Assembly: GCF_015209745.1 (NCBI RefSeq)
Contig: NZ_CP063657.1
Coordinates: 1,116,001-1,180,000 of the forward strand
Length of the DNA stretch: 64,000 nucleotides
Direction: 5' to 3'
From: Lysobacter avium
GTDB lineage: Bacteria; Pseudomonadota; Gammaproteobacteria; Xanthomonadales; Xanthomonadaceae
Under the pieces are notes generated by a model. That model saw only the letters and a list, made by a program, of their open reading frames with translations. It ran no database searches and was not told where the DNA came from. The position numbers were made by a program, and so were the translations under genes. Shown piece by piece: positions 53,771 to 61,634 of this stretch (the first letter of the stretch is position 1; every line of letters begins with the position of its first letter).

Positions 53771-56700
53771 ATGAACAAGATTTTCAGCAGGATATGGAGT
53801 GCATCGCGCGGCCAGATGGTGGTCGCCTCGGAGCTGGCATCGGGGGGGCGTGGCGCAACGGTGCGACGTGCGCCGGTGACAGCCAGGCAATCGGTCATGA
53901 GCATCGCGGTGCTGCTGGGGCTGTCAGCGCTGGCCTCTCCCGTCTGGGCTGCCGACAACGTGATCTGCGAAGACACTGACGGGAACCCGTCAGGCGCCAT
54001 CACGGGAGGGGGTGATTTTGCGATCTCATGCGGCAAGTCGTCTGAATCCGGTGACCGTGGGGTCGCCCTCGGGGCGCTTGCCACCGCCACCGGTTGGTGG
54101 GGCGTCGCGCTGGGCAGCCAGAGCGGAGCAACCGCCGAGCAAAGTACCGCCCTGGGCTCAAACGCCGAGGCGACGGGTAGCTTCGCTCTTGCCGCAGGCG
54201 CCCAGACAGAAGCCTCCGGGTTTGCGGCGTCTGCGTTCGGCAGCTCTGCCCACGCGGTGGGCGAAGACTCCCTCGCTCTGGGTGCCCAATCCGGCGCCGA
54301 TGCCGCTGGCTCGGTGGCGCTGGGTTCCGATTCGTACGCCGGCGAGAGTAACGTGGTGTCCTTCGGGCACAGTGTCGGAGATCCGCGCCTGAATATCACC
54401 GGCGGGACGTGGTACTCCGACTTGAATCGGCGGCTGATCCACGTGGCTGACGGCATCGACGACACCGACGCGGTGAACCTGGGGCAGATGAAAAGCTTTG
54501 CGTCGCCGTATTTCATCGCCGACGGTGGCATGGACACCACGGTGCCCCACGCAACCGGCTTGAGTACTGCAGGGGGCGTGTCCAGCCTGGCCATAGGTGA
54601 CTCAAGTGCCTACGGCTACGACAGCTCCGCCGACGGTGAGAGTACGGCGATCGGCACCAACAGCTCGGCCAAAAGCCAAAGTGTTGCGGTCGGCCATGAC
54701 GCCGACGCTGCCAGCCCCGAGGCAACTGCCGTGGGGCACGGTGCCACGGCCGCCAACGATGGCGCCACGACCGTGGGATTCAGCGCCGGTGCGAGCGGTG
54801 AGTACAGTGTTGCGGTCGGCGGCCACAGTGCTGCCAGCGCGGACGCGACCACCGCTGTAGGCGGATGGATCGACAAGAACGGCGACGGCATTGTCGACGC
54901 GGACGAAATCACCCTGGCATCGGGACCCAACAGCAGCGCATTCGGCAACGGGGCACAGGCGACAAGCATCAATTCCACCGCACTGGGCGCCTTGAGCAGT
55001 GCAGCCGCGTCTTCGCTGGCGGTGGGTAGCCGCAGCGATGCCTCGGGGAGCGCCAGCTCCGCCCTCGGCGCGTCCGCTTCTGCGACCGGTTCGAATGGGA
55101 CCGCCGTTGGGACGGGCAGCAGGGCCCACGCCGATTTCGCTACCGCACTTGGCGCGCGCAGCCTCGCCACTGGGGAATCGGCCACCGCCGTTGGCAGCTG
55201 GATCGACAAGAACGGCGACAACATCATCAATCCCGACGAAGTGGCCTTGGCATCGGGCCTGGAGAGCAGCGCCTTCGGCAGCGCTGCGCAGGCAAGCGGG
55301 GAGGCCAGTACCGCCATGGGTGCAGACAGCCGCGCGAGTGGCTTTGGCGGCACCGCCACGGGTGCACGCAGCCGGGCCGATGGCTACGGCGGCACTGCCA
55401 CGGGTCTGAACAGCAACGCATCGGGTGCGAGAAGTACGGCCACGGGCTACTACAGCAGTGCGACTGGACAGGCAGCCATAGCCGCAGGCTACGGCAGTGA
55501 AGCCCACGGCGAGTTCGCCATCGCCATCGGCAACTTCGCCAAAAGCGATGCCCAGGATTCCATGGCCTTGGGCGCGACCAGCCGTGCCAGCGGCCTCAAC
55601 AGTGTCGCCCTGGGCAACGAGTCGGTGGCTGGCAGTACCGGCGTAGTCTCCTTTGGACACGCTGCCGGCGACCTTGATTTTGCAGGCAACGCTTACGGCA
55701 GCGACCTCGAACGTCGTCTGATCAACGTCGCCGACGGCATCGACAACACCGACGCGGTGAACCTGGGCCAGCTGGATGCCGCCATCGCCGGGCTGTCCGG
55801 GGGCGGAACCCCCAATGCGGTGGCCTACGATAGCGCGTCCCGCACCGACCTCACGCTGGGCGGCAGCGGCGGCACGGTGATCCACAACCTCGCCGATGGC
55901 ACGGCCGCTGATGACGCGGTCAACAAGGGCCAGCTGGATGCGGCTATCGCCGGCGTTTCCGGCGGAGGTGCGGCCAACCCCCACCTTGCCACCGACGGCA
56001 GCGCTTCGGATCCAGCGGCGGTTGCGCCGGGATCGCGCGGCGTCGCAGTGGGTGTCGACGCCGAAGCCGGTGGAAACCACGGCACCGCGGTGGGTGGCGA
56101 CAGCTACGCCGCCGGCGACAACGACACCGCGATCGGTGGCAATGCCCGGGTCAATGCCGACGGGAGTACCGCGGTCGGCGCCAACACGGTGATCGACGCT
56201 GCGGCGACGAACGCGGTCGCGGTTGGTGAGGCCGCCTCCGTCACAGCCGCAGACGCGGTCGCCCTGGGACAGGGGTCGGTGGCAGATCAGGCCAATACGG
56301 TCTCTGTCGGTGCGGCTGGCAGCGAGCGTCGGGTCGTCAATGTGGCGGACGCTACCGGGGCGAACGACGCGGTCAACAAGGGCCAGATGGATACCGGTGA
56401 CGCTCAGGCGCTGGCGGATGCCCAGGCCTACGTCGATAGCCAGATCATCTCGGCAGGCAGCATCACCGAGTCGCAGGTGCAGGACATCGCCGACGCGGGC
56501 GACGCCGCCACGTTGTCGTCGGCGCAGAACTACGCGGACACCGGCGACGCAGCCATGTTGTCGTCGGCGCAGGACTACGCTGATGCGGGCGACGAAGCCA
56601 CGCTGTCCTCGGCGCAGGGTTACGCCGACGCGGGCGACGCAGTCACGTTGTCGTCAGCGCAAGGCTATGCGGACGCCGGCGACGCCGCCACGCTTGCCAC

Positions 56701-57073
56701 GGCGCAGGGTTACGCCGACACGCGCAGCAGCGTCGCTGTGTCCTCGGCCAATGCCTATACCGACCAGAGGATCACCGAGATGGCGGTCGGCATGGACGAG
56801 TTCCGCCGCGACGTCGATGACCGCTTCCACAACACGGACCAGCGCATTGGTCGTCTGGGAGCCATGAGCGCCGCGTCCACGCAGATGGCGATCAACGCGG
56901 CGGGTGCGCGGGGCAAGGGAAAGCTCGCAGCCGGCTTCGGCTTCGAGAGCGGCCACGCAGCGATGTCCGTCGGCTATGCGGCACCGCTGGGTGAGCGCAC
57001 AACCGTCAGCTTCGGTGGCGCGTTCAGCGGGTCACAGAAATCCGTTGGCTTTGGTTTTGGTGTCGATCTCTGA
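53771..57073 (+). CDS. YadA-like trimeric autotransporter adhesin
   Basis: The 1100-residue protein starts with an extended signal peptide (MNKIFSRIWSASRGQMVVAS, second hydrophobic part VMSIAVLLGLSALASPVWAA). A long head of about 14-residue YadA/Hep_Hag repeats follows (SVALGSDSYAGES type). Neck/stalk joints read INVADGIDNTDAVNLGQLD (several copies), and the stalk has 15-residue repeats (ADAGDAATLSSAQGY). The C-terminal membrane anchor starts near residue 1035 (AGARGKGKLAAGFGFESGHA...VSFGGAFSGSQKSVGF). Two EF-hand-like loops interrupt the head at residues 368 and 479. It should be a surface-exposed trimeric adhesin. Confidence 0.93.
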   Translation: MNKIFSRIWSASRGQMVVASELASGGRGATVRRAPVTARQSVMSIAVLLGLSALASPVWAADNVICEDTDGNPSGAITGGGDFAISCGKSSESGDRGVALGALATATGWWGVALGSQSGATAEQSTALGSNAEATGSFALAAGAQTEASGFAASAFGSSAHAVGEDSLALGAQSGADAAGSVALGSDSYAGESNVVSFGHSVGDPRLNITGGTWYSDLNRRLIHVADGIDDTDAVNLGQMKSFASPYFIADGGMDTTVPHATGLSTAGGVSSLAIGDSSAYGYDSSADGESTAIGTNSSAKSQSVAVGHDADAASPEATAVGHGATAANDGATTVGFSAGASGEYSVAVGGHSAASADATTAVGGWIDKNGDGIVDADEITLASGPNSSAFGNGAQATSINSTALGALSSAAASSLAVGSRSDASGSASSALGASASATGSNGTAVGTGSRAHADFATALGARSLATGESATAVGSWIDKNGDNIINPDEVALASGLESSAFGSAAQASGEASTAMGADSRASGFGGTATGARSRADGYGGTATGLNSNASGARSTATGYYSSATGQAAIAAGYGSEAHGEFAIAIGNFAKSDAQDSMALGATSRASGLNSVALGNESVAGSTGVVSFGHAAGDLDFAGNAYGSDLERRLINVADGIDNTDAVNLGQLDAAIAGLSGGGTPNAVAYDSASRTDLTLGGSGGTVIHNLADGTAADDAVNKGQLDAAIAGVSGGGAANPHLATDGSASDPAAVAPGSRGVAVGVDAEAGGNHGTAVGGDSYAAGDNDTAIGGNARVNADGSTAVGANTVIDAAATNAVAVGEAASVTAADAVALGQGSVADQANTVSVGAAGSERRVVNVADATGANDAVNKGQMDTGDAQALADAQAYVDSQIISAGSITESQVQDIADAGDAATLSSAQNYADTGDAAMLSSAQDYADAGDEATLSSAQGYADAGDAVTLSSAQGYADAGDAATLATAQGYADTRSSVAVSSANAYTDQRITEMAVGMDEFRRDVDDRFHNTDQRIGRLGAMSAASTQMAINAAGARGKGKLAAGFGFESGHAAMSVGYAAPLGERTTVSFGGAFSGSQKSVGFGFGVDL
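54872..54907 (+). other. EF-hand-like calcium loop 1 within the adhesin head
   Basis: This stretch encodes DKNGDGIVDADE (residues 368-379). Asp/Asn occupy positions 1, 3, 5 and 9, Gly is at 6, a hydrophobic at 8 and Glu at 12, a full match to the EF-hand loop pattern. Confidence 0.7.
55205..55240 (+). other. EF-hand-like calcium loop 2 within the adhesin head
   Basis: This stretch encodes DKNGDNIINPDE (residues 479-490), 111 residues after loop 1 and in the same local context. Position 6 is Asn rather than Gly; the other ligands are kept. Confidence 0.62.
56490..56760 (+). repeat. Tandem 45-bp repeats encoding the adhesin stalk
   Basis: At least five near-identical 15-codon units (ADAGDAATLSSAQGY and variants) lie in tandem. 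YadA stalks form right-handed coiled coils with 15-residue periodicity. The copy number may vary between strains. Confidence 0.8.
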
Positions 57074-57257
57074 CACCGCGCAGCTCGCGGCCCTTCCTCC
57101 TCGTCTGATCCTCTCCGTACCCCGGAGCCGGACGGGAGGGTGGGCCGCACCCGATCATCGATCTCAACGCGGTACACAGACGCAGGCCTCGACCGCCTGC
57201 CTCTGCCGCCTGATGGTCCGAATACTCACCGACAGGCTGCGGACGCGGAAAACGCGC

Positions 57258-58868
57258 CTACATCCGAAACACGCCAAACCGGGTTGACGAGGCAATCGGC
57301 GCATTGAGCGACGCCGACAGGCCCAAGCCGAGGACGCGGCGGGTGTCGGCGGGATCGATGATCCCGTCGTCCCACAGACGGGCGGTGGCGTAGTACGGAT
57401 TGCCCTGGCTTTCGTACTGCTCGAGGATCGGCGCCTTGAACGCGGCTTCCTCCTCCGCGCTCCAGTCACCACCGCGCGCCTCGATGCCGTCCCGACGCAC
57501 GGTGGCCAGCACGCTGGCCGCCTGCTCGCCGCCCATCACGCTGATGCGGGCGTTGGGCCACATCCACAGGAAACGGCCGCCGTACGCGCGGCCGCACATG
57601 GCGTAATTGCCGGCGCCAAAGCTGCCGCCGATCACCACGGTGAACTTGGGCACGTGCGAGCACGCCACGGCGGTGACCATCTTCGCCCCGTCCTTGGCAA
57701 TGCCGGCCTGCTCGTACTTCTTGCCGACCATGAAGCCGGTGATGTTCTGCAGGAACACCAGCGGGATGCCGCGCTGGTTGCACAGCTCGATGAAGTGCGC
57801 GCCCTTGAGCGCGCTCTCGGCAAACAGGATGCCGTTGTTGGCGACGATCCCGACCGGGTAACCGTGGATGTGGGCGAAGCCGGTGACCAGGGTCTTGCCG
57901 TAGCGCGCCTTGAACTCCTGGAACTCGCTGCCGTCCACGATCCGGGCGATGACCTCGCGGATCTCGAACGGGCGTCGGGTGTCTTTCGGCACGACGCCGT
58001 ACAGCTCGTGCGCGGCAAACAAGGGCTCGCGCACCGGCTGCACGGCCACAGGCAGGGTCTTCTTCCGGTTGAGGCTGCCGACGATGTCGCGGGCGATCTG
58101 CAGGGCGTGGCGGTCATCCTCGGCGAAGTGGTCGGCCACGCCCGAGATCGACGTATGCACATCCGCGCCACCGAGGGTCTCGGCATCGACCACCTCTCCG
58201 GTGGCGGCCTTCACCAGCGGCGGGCCGCCGAGGAAAATCGTCCCCTGTTCCTTGACGATGATCGACTCGTCGCTCATCGCCGGTACATAAGCGCCGCCCG
58301 CGGTGCAACTGCCCATCACCACCGCGATCTGCGGAATGTTCTCCGCACTCATCCGTGCCTGGTTGTAGAAGATGCGGCCAAAATGTTCCTTGTCGGGAAA
58401 CACCTCGTCCTGCAGCGGCAGGAACGCGCCACCCGAATCGACGAGGTAGATACAGGGCAGATGGTTCTCGCGGGCAATTTCCTGCGCGCGAAGGTGCTTC
58501 TTCACCGTCATCGGGAAATAGGTACCGCCTTTTACCGTCGCATCGTTGGCGACGACAATCACTTCCTGTCCCATCACCCGGCCGATGCCGCAAACCATGC
58601 CGGCGGCAGGCGCGGCGCCGTCGTACATGCCCTCGGCGGCAAGTGGCGCGACCTCGAGGAATGGCGAACCCGGATCGAGCAGGGCGGTGATGCGGTCCCG
58701 GACCAGCAGCTTTCCGCGCCCGGTATGGCGCTCGCGCGACTTTGCACCGCCGCCTTCCGCGGCACGAACCAACCGTGCGCCCAGCTCATCCACCAAGGCG
58801 CGATGCCAGGCGACGTTTTCCTGGAAATCCTGCGAGCGGGGATCGAGTGCTGAAGTCAGAACAGGCAT
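57258..58868 (-). CDS. liuB: Methylcrotonyl-CoA carboxylase, beta (carboxyltransferase) subunit
   Basis: The ATG at 58868 ([20 protein letters not shown]) gives 536 residues, the normal length. It shows the carboxyltransferase blocks [118 protein letters not shown] and the terminal [15 protein letters not shown]. It partners the biotin subunit at 45302-47305. It is on the same strand as the liu genes but 9 kb upstream of liuC. Confidence 0.95.
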   Translation of the reverse strand: MPVLTSALDPRSQDFQENVAWHRALVDELGARLVRAAEGGGAKSRERHTGRGKLLVRDRITALLDPGSPFLEVAPLAAEGMYDGAAPAAGMVCGIGRVMGQEVIVVANDATVKGGTYFPMTVKKHLRAQEIARENHLPCIYLVDSGGAFLPLQDEVFPDKEHFGRIFYNQARMSAENIPQIAVVMGSCTAGGAYVPAMSDESIIVKEQGTIFLGGPPLVKAATGEVVDAETLGGADVHTSISGVADHFAEDDRHALQIARDIVGSLNRKKTLPVAVQPVREPLFAAHELYGVVPKDTRRPFEIREVIARIVDGSEFQEFKARYGKTLVTGFAHIHGYPVGIVANNGILFAESALKGAHFIELCNQRGIPLVFLQNITGFMVGKKYEQAGIAKDGAKMVTAVACSHVPKFTVVIGGSFGAGNYAMCGRAYGGRFLWMWPNARISVMGGEQAASVLATVRRDGIEARGGDWSAEEEAAFKAPILEQYESQGNPYYATARLWDDGIIDPADTRRVLGLGLSASLNAPIASSTRFGVFRM

Positions 58869-58951
58869 GGCAACCGGCCGATAGTGAATTGACCGCACAG
58901 GATACCGGACGCGTCCGCGGGGTCGGCGCAGGTTTCGGGAGCGCAGACAGA

Positions 58952-58977
58952 ACAAGGCCCGCGGATGCGGGCCTTGT
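58952..58977 (-). terminator. Rho-independent terminator after the 159-residue lipoprotein gene
   Basis: ACAAGGCCCGC and GCGGGCCTTGT form an 11-bp perfect stem with a GGAT loop, 28 bp past the stop. The minus-strand tail is moderately T-rich. It may also serve the plus direction. Confidence 0.7.
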
Positions 58978-59004
58978 GGCTACTGCCAAGCGTTCAAAGA
59001 CGGA

Positions 59005-59484
59005 TCAGTTCTTGCGGGCCTTCTCGGCAGCCGCGCGCGCAGCTTCGGCTTCCGCCTCGGCCTTCTCGCGCTTCATGCGCTCGGCGACGCTGTCGGCAGC
59101 ACTGCCGATCGTGTCAGCGGCGCTGGCCTTGCCTTCCTCATACGACTCCTTGATCGAATCGCCCGCTTCGTCAGCGGCTACGGCAGCTTCGTCGGCAGCG
59201 CGGCGGGTGGAATCGGCGGCGTTGGCCGCAGCGGCGCGGGTGGAATCGGCCGCATCGCGGGCCGCAGCACCGGTCGCGTCAGCCGCGTCCCGCGCGGACT
59301 CGGCGGCGGAGTCAAGACTGCGGGCGGCAGCGTCCGACGCGGAATCGGCGGCGGAGGCTGCGTGATCACCAGCGGCGCGGGCTTCAGCGGCCGCTTCCTT
59401 ACGATCCTGCTCGGCCTGCGGGTTGCTGCAGGCCGTCAGGGCAAACATGCTGGCGGCAAACATCAGGGTGATCTTGTGATTCAT
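59005..59484 (-). CDS. Ala-rich repetitive lipoprotein (LEA-like)
   Basis: The 159-residue protein has a lipobox signal (MNHKITLMFAASMFALTACS). The mature part is almost only Ala, Asp, Ser, Glu, Arg and Lys with an imperfect 11-residue period (AADSTRAAAAN, AADSTRRAADE, DAADATGAAAR). It should form a long amphipathic helix or coiled coil, resembling LEA/apolipoprotein-like repeats. An envelope-stress or outer-membrane-tethering role is possible but unproven. A compositionally similar lipoprotein gene lies 195 bp upstream. Confidence 0.75.
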   Translation of the reverse strand: MNHKITLMFAASMFALTACSNPQAEQDRKEAAAEARAAGDHAASAADSASDAAARSLDSAAESARDAADATGAAARDAADSTRAAAANAADSTRRAADEAAVAADEAGDSIKESYEEGKASAADTIGSAADSVAERMKREKAEAEAEAARAAAEKARKN

Positions 59485-59616
59485 GGAAAGCTCCTGGAAA
59501 GTCGGCAGGGTAACTGCGTCGTACGCCGGTTCTGCCGGCGGGAAAACTATCCGATGCTCGTCGGGAAAATGATGTGAAGGAGCGCGCCGTATTTGAATGC
59601 AAGCAGAACAACGCGC

Positions 59617-59647
59617 ATAAAAAAACCGCCGGAATTACCCGGCGGTT
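59617..59647 (-). terminator. Rho-independent terminator after the 125-residue lipoprotein gene
   Basis: On the minus strand, ACCGCCGGG-TAATT-CCGGCGGT is followed by a run of seven T residues, 33 bp past the stop. Confidence 0.85.
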
Positions 59648-59679
59648 TCTTCAAGCTTGAACCTTACAAAGCGGCAGTA

Positions 59680-60057
59680 TTACTGGCCGTCGTTGTTGGT
59701 CTTCGCGTCGGCAGCAGCAGCCGCTTCTTCAGCAGCGTCCTTGGCCTGCTCGGCGGAATCCGCCATGTTCTCGGCAGCGTCAGCGGCGTCGTCGGCAGCG
59801 GTCATATCACCGGCAGCGGCGGCGGCGTCGGCCGAAGTAGCGGCAGCGTCAGCAGCCGAAGCGGCGTTGTCAGCAGCAGCCTGGGCAGCGTCGGTAGCCA
59901 TCGCGTCGCCAGTGGCGGCGGCGTTGGCAGCGGCTTCCTGCGCCTCGTTGGCGGCGGTGGCCGCTTCCTGGGCAGAGCTGTCAGCCTGCTGGGTGTTGGA
60001 GCAAGCAGCCAGGGCCAGGCCCATAGCGAGGGCGATCAGCGCCTTGTTCAAAGTCAT
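59680..60057 (-). CDS. Ala-rich lipoprotein, second of a pair
   Basis: The 125-residue protein has a lipobox signal (MTLNKALIALAMGLALAACS). The mature chain is about half alanine with Asp, Glu, Thr and few positive charges (QEAATAANEAQEAAANAA, DDAADAAENMADSAEQAK). Like its neighbour it should be one long helix, but it is acidic where the neighbour has Arg/Lys. No enzymatic motif is present. It has its own terminator and a possible promoter upstream. Confidence 0.75.
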   Translation of the reverse strand: MTLNKALIALAMGLALAACSNTQQADSSAQEAATAANEAQEAAANAAATGDAMATDAAQAAADNAASAADAAATSADAAAAAGDMTAADDAADAAENMADSAEQAKDAAEEAAAAADAKTNNDGQ

Positions 60058-60109
60058 GGTGTATTCCTCGTCTTAAGAAAAATTCGGCAGCACGCAATCG
60101 CGTACCGCT

Positions 60110-60140
60110 AACATGATGACGACACGTCAGCCTGTGTCAA
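60110..60140 (-). promoter_or_regulatory. Possible sigma-70 promoter of the 125-residue lipoprotein gene
   Basis: On the minus strand an exact TTGACA (-35) lies at 60135-60140, with a weak CATGTT-like -10 about 18-19 bases downstream, some 55 bp before the start codon. Confidence 0.35.
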
Positions 60141-60217
60141 GCGGCAGGCCTTCCTTTTTTCGTCAATTTATCGTTAACTGTTGGGCTGCCGTTCGGTATT
60201 GACAGTCGGGCGTGAAA

Positions 60218-61393
60218 TCAGGGGAGCTCGATGGCAATCGCTGTCGCTTCGCCGCCGCCGATGCAGAGCGATGCAACACCGCGTTTTCCGCCGCTCGCGC
60301 GCAGCGCATTGATCAGCGTAACCACCAGTCGCGCGCCGCTGGCACCGATCGGATGACCCAATGCAACGGCGCCCCCGTGCACGTTGACCTTCTCGCGTGG
60401 AATGCCCAGATCCTTGATCGGAGCCATCGCCACGCAGGAGAACGCCTCGTTGATCTCGAACAGGTCGACGTCGGCCACGCTCCAGCCGGCTTTCTCAAGC
60501 ACGTTCTTGATCGCGGTGACCGGCGCAGTGGTGAACCACTCCGGCGCCTGGGAATGGGTGGCGTGGGCAACGATGCGCGCCAACGGGGTCAGGCCACGTG
60601 CGGATGCGTCCTCGGCCGACATCAGCAGGGTCGCCGCCGCGCCGTCGGAGATCTTCGAGGAGGAGGCTGCGGTCAACACGCCTTCCTTGCCAAAGGCGGC
60701 ACGCAAGCCGGGAATCCGGGCGGTGTCGATCTTGCCGGGCTCCTCGTCGGTATCCACCACCACTTCGCCCTTGCGGGTCTTGACGGTGACCGGAACGATC
60801 TCGTCCTTGAACGAGCCATCGGCCTGGGCCGCCTTGGCGCGGTCCACGCTCTCGGTGGAGTAGGCGTCGAGAGCCTCACGGTCGAAACCGTATTCGTTGC
60901 AGGCCATGTCGCCAAACACGCCCATCGCCTTGCCGTCGTACGGGTTGGTCAGGCCGTCGTAGGCCATGTGGTCGATGAACTCGGCGCTGCCGTAGCGGAT
61001 GCCGGTGCGCGAACCGTTGAGCAGGTGCGGGGCGTTGGTCATCGACTCCATGCCGCCGGCAACGACAACCTTGGCCGACCCGGCCTTGATCAGGTCATGG
61101 CCGAACATGATCGCCTTCATGCCCGAGCCGCAGACCTTGTTGATGGTGGTGCAGCCGGCGGAGGCGGGCAGGCCGGCATTGAGCGCGGCCTGGCGCGCGG
61201 GTGCCTGGCCCAGACCGGCGGGCAGCACGCAGCCCATGATCACCTCGTCCACCTGGTCGGCGGCGACGCCCGCATGCTCGAGGGCGCCGGTGATGACGGC
61301 CGAGCCGAGGGCCGGCGTCGGCACACCGGTGAACTGGCCGAGGAAGGAACCGATGGCGGTGCGCTTGGCACCGACGATGACGACGTCGCTCAT
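60218..61393 (-). CDS. atoB: Acetyl-CoA C-acetyltransferase (thiolase)
   Basis: The ATG at 61393 has GGAG 6 bases upstream and is preferred to the ATG at 61405. The 391-residue thiolase has MSDVVIVGAKRTAIGSFLGQ, the acyl-Cys in TTINKVCGSGMKAIMFG (C88), VVAGGMESMTNAPHLL, EINEAFSCVAM, VHGGAVALGHPIGASGAR (catalytic His) and SLCIGGGEATAIAIE (second Cys). It makes or splits acetoacetyl-CoA, and so could process the acetoacetate from the HMG-CoA lyase, although it lies 15 kb from it. The symbol indicates family. Confidence 0.92.
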   Translation of the reverse strand: MSDVVIVGAKRTAIGSFLGQFTGVPTPALGSAVITGALEHAGVAADQVDEVIMGCVLPAGLGQAPARQAALNAGLPASAGCTTINKVCGSGMKAIMFGHDLIKAGSAKVVVAGGMESMTNAPHLLNGSRTGIRYGSAEFIDHMAYDGLTNPYDGKAMGVFGDMACNEYGFDREALDAYSTESVDRAKAAQADGSFKDEIVPVTVKTRKGEVVVDTDEEPGKIDTARIPGLRAAFGKEGVLTAASSSKISDGAAATLLMSAEDASARGLTPLARIVAHATHSQAPEWFTTAPVTAIKNVLEKAGWSVADVDLFEINEAFSCVAMAPIKDLGIPREKVNVHGGAVALGHPIGASGARLVVTLINALRASGGKRGVASLCIGGGEATAIAIELP

Positions 61394-61634
61394 GACGGAC
61401 TCCAATTTGGGACGGGCCGGAAGAGACTTCCGGTGCCCCCCGATTATGCGTGGAGATGCTGCACTGCGGCAAACCGGCGAAGAAAGTGTGCGACCCGTCC
61501 CGTATCAGGTCGACGGTTGAACGCGTGCGCGCAGCCGCGTGATCGATGATTGTGGGGGAGGCATGAATGCACTAATACTGGTGTCCTTGTGGCGCGTTGC
61601 GCCGTCGATTGCCGACCATTGAGGGGGAGACCTT

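Noticed and set aside
56490..56760. Tandem 45-bp repeats as a CRISPR or minisatellite
   Set aside because: They are in frame within the adhesin gene and encode its stalk.
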